Assembly (NCBI GenBank): GCA_964019335.1
Contig: OZ025715.1
Location: 1-64,000 of the forward strand
Length of the DNA: 64,000 nucleotides
DNA from: Diplonema japonicum
Lineage: Eukaryota; Euglenozoa; Diplonemea; Diplonemida; Diplonemidae
Reading direction: 5' to 3'
Position 1 is the first letter of the stretch. Each line of letters begins with the position of its first letter. Below are positions 41,123-52,712 of this stretch, one piece after another. Below the pieces are notes generated by a model, which was given only the letters and a program-made list of their open reading frames with translations, was not told the origin of the DNA and did not search any database. Position numbers and translations under genes: made by a program.

Positions 41123-42185
41123 ATGTTGAGCACAGTCACCGACTTCTTGCAGGCCTTTGTTGAAGGGGGGCTTGAGACGGACTCAGAAGGGGAGAGCGAG
41201 AATGAAGAGGCGAAACTGGAGAATAGCACCAACAGCACAGGCGAGAAGAAAGCACTGGCCTTACCCTATCCCGGGAAGATCTTGAAGATACCGAAGAGCT
41301 GCTCGCAGATGCCGCCTGTCTCCATGCGGAGAAGGCATCCCGAGCCAGGGTCGAAGCTCACTAGGAAGAACACAGGTTCGAGAAAGCTGCCTGGCGGTGC
41401 AACGCTAGGGCATTGGATCCCTCCCGGGTGTGGATGTTGGTTGGATAGAAACAAACTTATGAAAAGTGTACGAGTTGGGAATAACTTCGTGAGGCCGAAG
41501 TGCATGCTCTCCCCGTGCCAGGTGCACATGTTAGTGGACTCGCTTCCCTTTCATTGCAGGTGGGTGCAGTGGTCTCTCGCATGCTCGACAGACGAACATG
41601 GGTTTTCGTTAAACACGCTGCGCGAGAAGATAGCGAACCGAACGCAGTTCCTGATGGTCATCAAGACGGTGGCAGGGGATGTCTTTGGTGCCTTTCTGTC
41701 GCACGCACCTGACTGGTCGCAGCCAGGGCGGTACATCGGTAGCGCAGGGACATATGTGTGGCGATTCAAGAAAGGGAGCCTGCAGTGCTACCACTGGACA
41801 GAGGAAAACCACTACTTTGTGTCAACAATGACAGACGGCTCCTTCGGTGTAGGAGGGGGGACAGACATGGCTTTTGTATGAACAGTACACAATGCTCAAC
41901 ACAACACAGTTCGTCGACTCGGAGTTGAGGGACGGCAGGACAGGGCCTTGTTCCACTTTCAGCTCCCCGCCCTTGGTAGGCGAGGCAGAGGGCAACACCA
42001 GCTTCACGGTTGCATCGATGGAGGTGTGGGACTTCGACTCTCACCTGCAGCCACTCTCCCCTGCAAACCTGAAGTATGCATCGCAAGCGAACCAACACAC
42101 TACTGCACAGGATATCACTCATCTCCGACCAGTCGGCAGGCTCGCCAGGGGTCTCACCGGCGACCTCCAGCGCAGAACTGGATGA
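41123..42185 (+). CDS. TLDc domain protein (OXR1-like)
   Basis: Exons 41123-41875 and 41910-42185, with a 34-nt intron (GTATGA...CACAG), give 342 residues. The TLDc domain covers about residues 170-310: WVQWSLACSTDEHGFSLNTL, FLMVIKTVAGDVFGAFLS, GTYVWRF, then GGGTDMAFFVDSELRDG across the intron and VASMEVWDFD. TLDc proteins protect against oxidative stress and some bind V-ATPase or regulate Rab GTPases. The start at 41123 is preferred because no AG acceptor lies between the previous stop and an earlier in-frame ATG at 41009, while CCCCCAG and CTCAG lie just before 41123. The last 40 residues are outside the domain and less certain. Confidence 0.8.
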
Positions 42186-42376
42186 CATACAAGATGAATC
42201 TCTCTGCCAGTGGCATCTCCAAGACCCAGAGCACCACATGTGTCTTTTGCAATGTTGATTTTATATGTTTCTGTTTGGTTTCCCCCTTTTTTTTTCTTTT
42301 TTTTTTTTTAAAGTAGACTGCCTAGGCGCCAACACTAGCCTCCCTTATCTCTTTAAAAAAACTTTTTTTTTTAAAA

Positions 42377-43926
42377 TACTGTAAAACAAAAATCCACCGG
42401 AAGATAAAATATCCGGACCGCCGAAACATCCGGTGATTTTTTCTTCCGGACATTTTATCTTCCGGACATTCTTTTGGGCACTTTTCTAAGGGGGTACCTA
42501 GCCTGACCTACGCACTGCCCCCTCTGTCTGGAAAACTTATATTTCTGTTGCAAGAGTCTTAAGAACGGCAAAAATAAAATTCAAATTAACAGACGAAAGC
42601 TGCATGCTCTAAAAAGGGGAAGGACATATCTCGCGACCCCTCCAGGTGCTGACCTCTTCAGGTGACTGAAATGATATTGCAAGTGGGAATATCTTCAGGT
42701 GAGAGGCACCCTTCAATGGCTGCGTCCCAGCAGGTTGGAGAGTACTTTTCCCGACAATAGAACTAAAAAAGGGGGCGAGGAAAGGGCAGCATCTTACCTG
42801 TCCGCACGTCTGGCCGTCTTGTTTGCTGCCTTCGCAGCCTTGGCAGTGCGCCTGGCCTCGGCCTTAATGGCACAAATAGGTGAGGTCTGGGGGGACAAAC
42901 GCTAAGTGAACGTTTGTTTCTGAAAACAAGTTCACAAAAGCCTGCGTAGTGTGGACATTGTAGTCATCAATGATGAGTAGGATGGGCTCGGTGGGTGCTC
43001 AGCCCGATGACTCGATGAGGTTGTAGCAAAGGGGAGAAACAAATCTTTTACCCAGAGCCGAAGCGTTTCCTGGGTGGCCCAGTGAGATTTCGAAGCTGTT
43101 AAACTCCAGCCTTTTGGGGGGTGTGCAACACGAGGGACGGACCCGAGGTATTTCCTGCCGCGAGCTGGTTCTGTTTTTCCCGTGTAAATTAGCTGCGGGT
43201 GCAGTTTGCCACCAGTCAGGGAAACGCAAAACTGTCCGGTGACGGCGCCCTTGTCCTAAATCCCTAACCTTGACAACCTTGGGACCCCTTTTCGTCTTCT
43301 TCCCAGCGGCAGCAGCTGGTCCATGTTCCAGGTCAACCGGCCTGATCTTTGTGAACCTCCTCGCTGCTTGGGTGTCTTTGGGGCTGCTAGACTTCCCTAT
43401 TGTTGGGTGGCGGCTTGTGATGCCATGCTTGGAGCACAGCTGGTTGGCCCTCTGCATACAGGCAGATGTCCGACGCTGCTACCGACACCCCCCTTCCGTT
43501 CTGCATCTGGATCCAAACAAAGAGCCTTGTTGTTTCTTCCTAGTTCAGAAGAGCTTGCGACCCGCAGTAACGGGTGCGGCAGGGGGATCGACCTTGGAGC
43601 TACCAAAGCGGTGCTTCCAGTCTGATATACTGGACATTGGCTCCATGACGCAAACCCGCAAAAAATAAGAACAACCCTAAAGCAAGCACAAGAAGTGGTT
43701 TGGTTCAACAAGCTTGTGGTAGAAGCAAACAATCAGGATCTGAGGTGTCTTTTAGTTCTTGGAAAAGTCCGTAATTCAATTCTCTGATTTTTGTTTGATT
43801 TTCTCTTGCTATAGAAACTAGTTTCATCTGTTTTCGGGTCCGGACCGCCAGAGCTTCCGGACATTTTATCTTCCGGACATTTTTTCTTCCGGACATTTTA
43901 TCTTCCGGTGATTTTTGTTTTACAGT
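42377..43926. mobile_element. pogo-like (Tc1/mariner) transposon, decayed
   Basis: Ends TACTGTAAAACAAAAATC (42377 onward) and GATTTTTGTTTTACAGTA (to about 43926) are inverted, with TA at each edge as target duplication. Both subterminal regions repeat TCCGGACATTTTATCTTCCGG-type units. The interior minus strand carries a frameshifted DDE transposase. Total length is about 1.55 kb, short for pogo because of decay. Confidence 0.8.
42760..43682 (-). pseudogene. DDE transposase (pogo/Tigger-type) pseudogene
   Basis: On the minus strand the frames together show RANQLCSKHGITSRHP (end of the DNA-binding region), NMDQ followed by a Lys/Arg stretch, VTGQFCVSLTGGKLHPQLIY, YTGKTEPARGRKYLG, SHWATQETLRLWVKDLFLP and then PILLIIDDYNVHTTQAFVNL followed by HLAFVPPDLT. 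These are the first Asp block (NMDQ), the mid-domain and the second Asp block (IIDDYNVH) of DDE_1 transposases. At least two frame changes and several stops prevent expression. Confidence 0.8.
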
Positions 43927-44416
43927 ATATATTTTGGCTACACGTGCAGGGAAGGAGGGGAAAAAAAAAAGGAAACTAGCAAGGTGGTGAGGAGGGGAAA
44001 AAGGAAGAAAGGGAGGGCTAAACTTATTGGGGGGGGGGGGGAAGAAGGAAATACACCTCCCCCCGATTCTCCATTCTGACCCCCTTTTTTAAAATGATTT
44101 GTTGATTATTTGAGGTTTTTGTTTTCCTCTCCCCCTCCCCCCTCAGCAGTTGCACGCGATTCACCATCATCATCCTTCACACAGAATACACGTATTACAG
44201 AAATGTGATAAAGCCCTCGTTGGTACAAAAATACGTATTTAGAGCTCATTCTCAAAGAACGGGAGAAAGAAGAAACAAAACTATTTTTGCAATCTTGTAA
44301 CAAAAGAGAAGAAGGAACCAAAGAAGAGAAGTAAACAACAACAACAACAACAACAACAGCAACAACAGCAACAACAACAACAACAACCCACCAACACCCT
44401 TCTTCTTGCAACCACG
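43927..44416. other. Spacer and CAA-rich leader of the PI4K-like gene
   Basis: Purine-rich blocks are followed by about 20 CAA/CAG units (44334-44392) just before the start codon. These would form an unstructured 5' leader if transcribed. Confidence 0.5.
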
Positions 44417-45469
44417 ATGACGGACTTCGACCACAGGTTCACAGGGCTCGAGATCTTCGAGACCTTTGAGGGCAGCGCTGAGACGGGGGACTTCGACTTT
44501 TGGGGTGATGCCGACAGCGTGGACCTGGGGATGGGGATGGGGATGGAGATGGACGGGGATCTCATCGACGTGCCGTCCTACGGACACGAGTCGGCGTTTA
44601 AAAAAGAACTGGACGAGCTAGCCGCTAGAGGTGTCTTGAACCTGAAGCTAGTAGGCGAGGACTGCGTTGGCGGGACGTACTTTGTGTTCGCAGGCCGCGA
44701 CAAGGTGGGTGTCTTCAAGCCTTGTGACGAGGAAGCCAGCCTGCCAGCGAACCCCAAGGGCATGGACTGCTCTACGGACATCCCAAAGACAGGCTTTGTA
44801 GCAGGGCAAGGCTACCTCCGTGAAATCGCCGCCTACGAGCTTGACCACAACGGCTTCGCTAACGTTCCAGAAACCATTCTGTACAACATGCCAGGCGCAC
44901 TGCTGGGGAGGGGGCCTGGAAGGGTGAAGGGCTCCTTGCAGAGGTTCAAACAACATGACCTCCAGTCATGGGATGTTCCGCCTGGTAGATTCTCGGCAGA
45001 GGACACAAGGAGGATCGCAGTGCTGGATCTCAGGCTTTTGAACTGTGACCGCCATGGAGGCAATATCCTTGTGAAGCAGGAAGGCCGTCTAGTCCCCATC
45101 GACCATGGCTACGTTCTACCTGTGTCGTCCTTGCAGGACCTGGACTTTGAATGGATGATGTGGCCTCAGGCAAAGACACACTTCACGCAAGCTGAGGAGC
45201 AGTACATCATGCAGTTGTCGCCTGTCAAGGACGCTGACATCCTGTCCAGGCTCAACTTCCCTGCGACGTCGATTTTGTACTGCCAGCTGGCGACGGTGGC
45301 CTTGCAGATAGCCGTTCAGAAGGGCCTCACACCGTATCAGGTTGGTACTTATTTTAGAAGGGAGCAGTTGGACGTTCCGTCTATGTTGGAGGAGGCAGTA
45401 GCACTCACAACGAGGAATGGGGCCGCTGACCTTGGGTATGGTTTAAAAAAAAAAAAAAAGTCTTTATGA
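44417..45469 (+). CDS. Phosphatidylinositol 3/4-kinase family protein (PI4K gamma/type II-like)
   Basis: 350 residues. After an acidic N-terminus with a GMGMGMEMDGD run, the kinase region shows a Lys in VGVFKPCDEEA, FVAGQGYLREIAAYELD, the catalytic loop LRLLNCDRHGGNIL and the metal-binding VPIDHGYVLP, the combination seen in plant PI4K gamma and type II-like kinases. Known relatives of the gamma group often act as protein kinases or bind ubiquitin-related partners rather than phosphorylate lipid. No ubiquitin-like domain is present here. The C-terminus ends in GLKKKKKSL, coded by an A run, so the true end may be elsewhere if the run is spliced or miscounted. Confidence 0.8.
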   Translation: MTDFDHRFTGLEIFETFEGSAETGDFDFWGDADSVDLGMGMGMEMDGDLIDVPSYGHESAFKKELDELAARGVLNLKLVGEDCVGGTYFVFAGRDKVGVFKPCDEEASLPANPKGMDCSTDIPKTGFVAGQGYLREIAAYELDHNGFANVPETILYNMPGALLGRGPGRVKGSLQRFKQHDLQSWDVPPGRFSAEDTRRIAVLDLRLLNCDRHGGNILVKQEGRLVPIDHGYVLPVSSLQDLDFEWMMWPQAKTHFTQAEEQYIMQLSPVKDADILSRLNFPATSILYCQLATVALQIAVQKGLTPYQVGTYFRREQLDVPSMLEEAVALTTRNGAADLGYGLKKKKKSL

Positions 45470-45568
45470 CTATATGTCTTTGTTGTTCGCACGAGCAAAA
45501 AAGGTTTTTTAAAAAGATGCGAAAGTTTTTTGCTCGGCACAAGTTGCATATAGTTATAAAATCATTTT
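45463..45568. repeat. Imperfect palindrome
   Basis: ACTATATG and GAGCAAAAAAG on the left pair with CTTTTTTGCTC-like and CATATAGT on the right around a short A/T loop. It could be a small foldback element or a 3'-end structure after the PI4K-like gene. Confidence 0.45.
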
Positions 45569-45569
45569 T

Positions 45570-45571
45570 TG

Positions 45572-45606
<35 letters not shown>

Positions 45607-45895
45607 AGTTTGTTCAAACGTGTTGTCGGTAAGCAGCTTGAGGTACTTTAGGAGGGAGGTTGTTTGTGTGGATTAACTTCATTTTTTTTTTTTTTCCCTG
45701 CCTCGGAAAAAGAGGGAGGAAAGGGAAGAAGAGGAAAATTAAAAAAAAAAAAGAAAAAAAAATCGCAAACGGTGTTACAAAACAAATATGAAAAAAAAAA
45801 GGGGGAACGAAATCCCGGAAAAAGTCTTTTTAGAAAAAAAAAAAGAAAAAAAAAAAAAAACTACGACCAGAGCACGTCCAATGCACTTTGCACAT

Positions 45896-45931
<36 letters not shown>

Positions 45932-46454
45932 AAAAAAAAAAAAAAAAAAAAAGCCTTGGAGCAACGTTTTTTTTTTTTTTTTTTTTCGTTTCTTTTTTTT
46001 TTCCAGGGTGCCAACACCTTCCTTTATCTCTTATATATATATATTTTGTCAATATTTGCCCTTCGCACCTCTTGTTAGTTACCCCCCCCCCCCCCCCCCC
46101 CCCCAGCCATTCCCAGCCATCGTTATTTTACTCCTCCAGACCTACAGTAGGAAGACTTTACGAGTCGGCTCGTCTAACCTCTTTTTTTTTTGTTTTTTTT
46201 TTGTTTCGTTTTAATTTTGGATGAATCATTCTCAGAGCAGTGTTTGCAGAAATAAGGGTACTTATAAGCACCTTTTTTTTTTCTCTTTAGCTTACAATAT
46301 TTGGTTTCTCAAGGCCTCTCGAAGAAGTATTCGTTGCCCATTCTGCCTGGGTGCTTTGGTACACCTAGCCACACCAGAGTGCTTGCTGCAGCAGCAACAG
46401 GAATTAAACTGGAATAAATAAAAAAGATTTTAAAAAAAAAAAGAAAAGAAGAAA

Positions 46455-46485
<31 letters not shown>

Positions 46486-48528
46486 CCACACCTTGTCCTT
46501 CTTTTTTATATTAATTTTTATCTCATCAATCATACTTTGACGTCTACCCCCCCCCCCCCCCCAACCCTTCTTTAACCCAACAAGGAAGCTGTCCTCACAC
46601 GAGGCTTTTAGTCCCAAATCGTTATGCTCTTTCCATAAAAAAAATGGTTGCTGTAAATCTCTTAACCTTTATCCCGGAAGAAATAAGTGGCCAGTTGAAT
46701 AAGTAAGATTCGGTTTTGGGGAATGGTCTTTCTTTTTTTTTTTTCTTCCGGGGAAGAATTAAGAGATTTTTACAGTAAGACTGAACCTCCTTCGAAGATT
46801 TTCTTAAGTTACCCCCCCCCCCCCCCCCACCCACCACAACCCATCATTCCAGTACCCGTCGTAGAATTAGAAAAAAATAATTGGAGGAAAAAAAGGGGGG
46901 GGTGTAACTTTGATGATTTCTTTTTTTTTAAATTAAATTTTTAAAATTTAATCTTAAGAAATAATGATACCAAAAAAAAAAAAGAAAAAAAAATAAATAA
47001 ATAAATAAGTACACAATTGTTGCAACTATGCTTTTTCTCTTTTTATTTTTATTTTTTCCTTTTTTTTAAAAAAATTTTTATTTGCTCACTTCGCTTCTGC
47101 AAAAATGGATGATGCCAGAAAGCCAAAAGAAAGAAGAAGAAGAAAAAAAAAGAAAAGAAAAAAAAAAAACACGGGGGAGGGGAAAGGGGGTGAGACGGTT
47201 AACCACACGTATTCATTTTTTTTCCCTTTTTTTTTTTCACCCCCATATTCTCTTTCTCTTCCCCCCAAATTCAAATATAGGCTGTGTTCGAGTGCCATAT
47301 TGTTTCATTTATGTTTTTTTTTTTTTTTTTTTTTTTTTTTTCTTCCACGTTAGGAATAAAAATAAAATAAAACTAGGAGGTGGGGAGGGGAAAGAAAAAA
47401 AATGTACAAGGGCGAGAAAGCCATTTGTACAAGAAGTTAGGGGACCGGGGGAAAAGACCAATTTCAACCCCCCTTAAAAAAGTAGAAGAAATAAACACGA
47501 GAAACTACTCTGGAATAACTCGTTTTTCTTTTCACCTTTTTTTTTTTTTTATTCGTGCACCCCTGCTGGGATAAAGAACTAAAGCTCCCAAAAAAAAAAA
47601 AAAAAAAAAAAGAAAACCCCTCCCTCCCTCCCTCATCTAGAATACTTTTTTCTCTTTTTTTCTCTTTTGTTATCAACGTGAGTTGTTCTTCTTTTTATCC
47701 CCCCCCCCTTTCCCGTCTTTTTTCTTTTTGTCGCTTTCCCTGGAGTCAAGTTGCGTGCATGAACAGAGTAAAGGAAAGGGGGGAAAAAAAAGAAGGAAAA
47801 AAAACTGAAGAAAAGTGGAAGAAAAGAAAAGAAGGGAAAAAAAAAAAAGAGAAAATAAGAGTCACATTCTTTTTTTCTTTTGCTCTGGGATTCTGGAAGG
47901 AAAAAAAAAATAAAAATACCGACAAAAAAAAAGAACAAAACTCTTTTTTTTTTTCTCATTTTCTTTTCTTCCCTTCTTTCATTTACCTTTTTTTTCTCCT
48001 CTTCCCTTTCTCTTTTTGACTCGCGGTGGGGAGGAGGGGACGGCACGGAGGAGAAAAGTTAAAATACTGCGAGGAAAAAAAAAAAAAGAAAAAAACGATG
48101 TAATTCAGGGGATGAAAGGGGGAAAGGGTAAAACAAATAAAAAGAAAAAAACAAAACCACATTCCAAAGAAAGAAAAAAAAAAAAAAAAAAAAAAAAAAC
48201 CAAAATACACTCTTTTTCTCTCTTTTTTCTCTTCTTAAATTCCACATTGATTTCTTTTTTTAAATTGAAAGAAAAAAAAAAGGAAAGCCTGCAAGTGTTT
48301 TCCAAAGCTAAATACAAACAAAGAAAAAAAAAAGATCCCAAATAAGTGGGTCAGAGCGAATTAAAGCACACGTTTTTTTCTTTCTTTCTTTTTTTTCTTT
48401 TTTGGTGGTCCTCAAGTAGAATCAGCCCTTAAACAATGTCTTCCCCCCCCTCTTTCTCTTTCTGGGAAAGATAAACAATAAAAGGCATATCTTTTTTCTC
48501 TTTTCTTTGAGTTGTTTGTAATTCTGGG

Positions 48529-48567
<39 letters not shown>

Positions 48568-49152
48568 ACGTTTTCTTCTTATTCTTATGACCAGCACGTG
48601 CGTTAAATAAAATAATTACTTTTTGATTTTTTTTTTCTTTTTCCTCTTCCTGGATTAGCTTCGCGTGTTCGATTTCTGTTTTTTTTTTTTTTTTTTTTTT
48701 TTTGTTTTTTTTTTTTTTTTTTTTTTTGTTAGAATTATTTTATTTAATGCCGACGAACAAAAGACACAGCTGGCCATAAGTCATAAAGAAACTTTTTTTT
48801 CCCCTTTTTTGTCTGGGTTCACAAACTTTTTTTTTCTCCTTTTTTGTCTAGGTTCAGGGATTGGATTCACATTTTTTTTTGTTTTATTATTATTAACATG
48901 TAGCCAAGGAGAAATGGTGTGAAATATTTTCCCTTTCTTTTTTTTACCCCCCTTTATTTTATTGTTCCATTATTTCTTTTTTCTCCATATTACCCCCAAC
49001 TCCCTTCTTTCTTTTTTTTTTCTTATTTCTCCCTCCTTCCCTCCTACAAAGAATTCGCAACACGCTTTTTGTTTTATTTTGTTTGAAAGCCACAAGATGG
49101 TGAGCGCGAAAACCGCAAACCTTAAGTTGTCTAGTTCTTTTTTTTTCCTTTT
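45570..49152. other. Homopolymer-rich spacer
   Basis: About 3.6 kb dominated by runs of A, T, C and G 10-40 nt long (for example C at 46082-46104, A at 48531-48566, T near 48679-48727). Open frames here are low-complexity translations and none is supported as a gene. Confidence 0.7.
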
Positions 49153-49225
49153 TTTGTTTTAACAATATTATTGTCGAGACTAAAAACTAGTTGATGGCAG
49201 CGTAATGAGCTATTTTATTAAATGT

Positions 49226-49283
<58 letters not shown>

Positions 49284-49335
49284 TTATTAGGTAAAATTCC
49301 GCTCGTGCGCACAAACAAATGGAGCGCCAAACTAG
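49153..49335 (+). repeat. Dispersed repeat, CpG-retaining copy with long T insert
   Basis: Matches the reverse complement of 13547-13670 but keeps CG at GTCGAGAC, CAGCGTAATG, GCTCGTGCGC and GAGCGCC. About 50 T (49229-49280) interrupt it. Confidence 0.8.
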
Positions 49336-49981
49336 TTTTTTTTTTCTGACCTAAAAGAAAATAACAAGCTGTAAGTAGGAGCGAGGGATTGTAAGAGGAA
49401 AAAAAAAAAAAAAAAAAGAAGCTAAGAAAAAAAAAAAAGAAAGAAAAAAAACGAATAAGAATGGAGAAGGGAAACCAGAAAGAAAGAAGGAAAGAAAAGC
49501 TATTTATTCACAACGAATATAATAATGGAATTTTTTTTTTTCTGCTACTCTTGGGAAGGAGGAAGAAAAAAAAAAGAAAAACAGGGAGGAAATTAGGGGC
49601 GTGAATAATGGCGGGTTTGTCACACGTCTTTTCTCATTTTTATTTTTTTTTCTCTTATACCTTTGCATTCATTCCATACCCCCCCCCCCCCCCCCGATTT
49701 CCTTTGTTTACCCAAGGGACAATAACAATAAAAAATATTGGAAGAAGTAGAGTAAAAAAAAATTCTTAAAAAAAAGAAATTGAGAGGTAGTGCAACAATT
49801 TCACCCCCCCCCCCCATTCCTTTTCTGACAGTTCTTTCATTGCATAATGTGTGCTTGTCAGGCCTTTTTTTTTTCCCTTCTCTTTTTTTTTCTTCTTTCT
49901 TTATTTTCCTTTTTTTTTATTTTATTATTTTTTTTTTAACTACCTCAGCAACCCCACCCACAGGCATTGATAACAGTCAAC
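49336..49981. other. Polypurine/polypyrimidine spacer before SDHA
   Basis: Ends in a 100-nt T/C-rich tract (about 49860-49975) with CTCAG and CACAG acceptors, suitable for trans-splicing of the SDHA mRNA. Confidence 0.6.
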
Positions 49982-51936
49982 ATGAAGAGGAGTGTCAGGG
50001 CATTGGCGCAGCACAAGGTCACACAGGCCTACCCGATCATAGATCACACCTTCGATGCAGTTGTAGTGGGTGCTGGGGGTGCAGGGCTGAGGGCAGCCAT
50101 GGTATGAACGAGAATAACAAAAAAAGAAAACTTTTTTTTTTAAATCAGGGCATCAGTGCTGCTGGGTTCGACTGTGCTTGCATCACCAAGCTGTACCCCA
50201 CCAGGTCGCACACCATCGCGGCACAGGGAGGGATCAACGCAGCCCTCTCAAACGTTGCACAGGACGACTGGAGGTGGCACATGTACGACACGGTGAAGGG
50301 TGCCGACTGGCTGGGTGACCAAGATGCCATCCAGTACATGTGCCAAGAGGCTCCTGCCATTGTTGCGGAGCTCGAGCAGATGGGCGTTCCCTTCTCCAGA
50401 ACCCCCGAGGGTCTCATCTACCAGCGCCCCTTCGGAGGACAGTCCTTCAACTTCGGCAAAGAACAAGCCAGAAGGTGCTGCGCCGCCTCCGACCGTACCG
50501 GCCACGCCATGCTGCACACGCTGTATGGGCAGTCCTTCCAGTACGGCGTCAACTTCTTCAACGAGTACTTCGCGTTGGACCTTATTATGGACAGCGAGGG
50601 TGCTTGCAGGGGTGTCATCGCAATGTCCCTCGAGGACGGCTCCATGCACAGGTTCAGAGCGAAGCAGACCATCCTCGCCACCGGTGGCTACGGCAGGGCG
50701 TACTTCTCGTGCACCAGCGCCAAGTCGTGCACGGGTGATGGTATCGCCATGGCGTCCCGTGCAGGCCTCCCGAACTCTGACCTTGAGTTCGTGCAGTTCC
50801 ACCCTACCGGTATCTACGGGCCTGGTGTGCTGATGACGGAAGGGTGCCGTGGTGAGGGTGGTGTGCTCATCAACGGTGAGGGCGAGCGTTTCATGGAGAG
50901 GTACGCCCCGTCGGCGAAGGATCTTGCGTCGCGTGACGTTGTGAGCAGAGCCATGACCGTCGAGATCCTGGAGGGCCGTGGGTGCGGTCCCAAGAAGGAC
51001 CACGTCCACCTGCAGCTCCACCACCTCGAGCCCTCCGTGCTCCACGACAAGCTCCCCGGCATCAGCGAGAACGCGATGACCTTCGCGGGTGTGAATGTCG
51101 AGAAGGAGCCCGTGCCCGTTGTGCCAACAGTGCACTACACCATGGGCGGTATCCCCACCCTGTGGACGGGTGAGGTGGTCAACCCTAGGAACGGCGACTA
51201 CGAGGCCATCGTGCCCGGTTTGCTTGCTGCCGGTGAGACCGCATGTGCCAGTGTGCACGGTGCCAACAGGCTGGGGGCGAACTCGCTGCTCGACATCGTT
51301 ATCTTCGGTAAGAGCTGTGCCAACACTGCCGTCTTCGCCCTGACGAAGGAGGGGAGGGCGCAGGACGAGCTGCCCGCGGACGCCGGTGAGATGAGCATTG
51401 CCCGTGTGGACAAGATTCTGCACAACAAGGGCGACCTTCCCACGGCTAGGTTGAGGGAGTCGCTGAAGGGGACCATGGCACTGAACGCTGGTGTCTTCCG
51501 TACTCAAGAGCTGCTGGACGAAGGGTGCCAGAAGGTGAACAGCATGTACCAGCAGTTCGAAGATGTGGTTGTTGACGACAAGTCTCCTGTCTGGAACTCC
51601 AACCTTGTCGAGACGCTTGAGCTCCAGAACCTGCTGACCTGCGCTATCCAGACCATTGAGTCCGCCAGACCGAGGACAGAGTCCCGTGGTGCGCACGCGA
51701 GAGACGACTTCCCCGACAGGGATGACACCGAGTGGATGAAGCACACCCTTTCCTACATTGACGATCTTGACAAGGGTACCGTCAGGCTCGACTACAGACC
51801 CGTTCACAACTACACCCTCACCAACGAGGTATGTGAGATCATTTGATTTAAAAGAAGGGAGAGGGAATAAAAAATAATAATAATAACGCAACAACAACAG
51901 GTTGAGCCCTTCGAGCCTATGAAGCGTGTGTACTAG
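49982..51936 (+). CDS. SDHA: Succinate dehydrogenase flavoprotein subunit, mitochondrial
   Basis: Oxidises succinate to fumarate in complex II of the inner mitochondrial membrane. Three exons (49982-50101, 50149-51828, 51901-51936) with introns of 47 and 72 nt give 611 residues, the normal size. The N-terminus [18 protein letters not shown] is a mitochondrial presequence. The FAD-binding [13 protein letters not shown] lies at its end, interrupted right after AAM by intron one. SHTIAAQGG contains the His that links FAD covalently. [36 protein letters not shown] and [12 protein letters not shown] are all present. Exon three adds only [11 protein letters not shown], the conserved C-terminus. Fumarate reductase is less likely given the eukaryotic C-terminus. 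Confidence 0.95.
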
Positions 51937-52712
51937 AGATTGTTGAAGGAAGGATGGAAGGAAAAAAAAAAAGAAAGAAAGGAGGAAAAAAAAATCAATG
52001 TCCGGTACGCTTTCGAGAATGTTAAGTACGGGTTCAGTACCCCCCCCCCCCCCCTCCTTGTCTGCTCTTCTCTTTTCTTCTTCTTTTTTTAATGGCCCTT
52101 TTTTTGTTTTTTTTAATTCTTTTTCTGTAAGACAGATGCAGAAAAATACATTGGTACCAATGGGGCCAAGTGGCATCTTCGAAGGTAGCAAGTGGTGGGC
52201 ATTGAAAAAAAAAAAGAATGGCAAAGGAGCGGGCTTTTTTTAAAATCTTAAAAAAAGAAACAGACAGAGGGACAATTAAAAAAAAACCCCCACCTAAATT
52301 TTATTTTATTTTTCAAGTGGTTATATTTGCCTGGGCTCTGGTAGGGGTCTTTATAGTTTTTTTTATTTTATTTTCTCTTTTTTATTTTACTTTTATTTTA
52401 GAGTGTCGTACAAGGAAAACCAAAAAAGGGTACTCTTTTCATCCCCCCCCCCCCCCTTTTTTACTTCTTGATCCCCCAGCCCTGTCCCCCAAACAGATTT
52501 AGTGTCCTCCACCCCCTCACTCCCTGGGCCCTTTTTTTTCTTTATTTCCTTTCCCCCTTTTTATTTTATGGATCGCACGATCCCCCTCCCAGGTTTTTCC
52601 ACGTTCGCCCCCCTGCGTATCCCGAGGCCTTTACTTTCACTTCTCGTCCTCCCTTGACACAGTTGTCTGCAAAGGAGGGAGAGGGGGGGGGGGGGGGGGG
52701 GGAAAGGAGGCA
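51937..52712. other. Spacer
   Basis: A/T/C/G homopolymers, including C at 52041-52054 and about 22 G before the next gene. No gene recognised. Confidence 0.5.

Noticed and set aside
45664-46224. Lys/Phe-rich open frames in the spacer
   Set aside because: Pure homopolymer translation with no domain, no codon bias and no intron logic.
50248-52224. 658-codon minus-strand open frame opposite SDHA
   Set aside because: It is a shadow of biased codon use in SDHA; the plus strand has full family conservation and splice sites.
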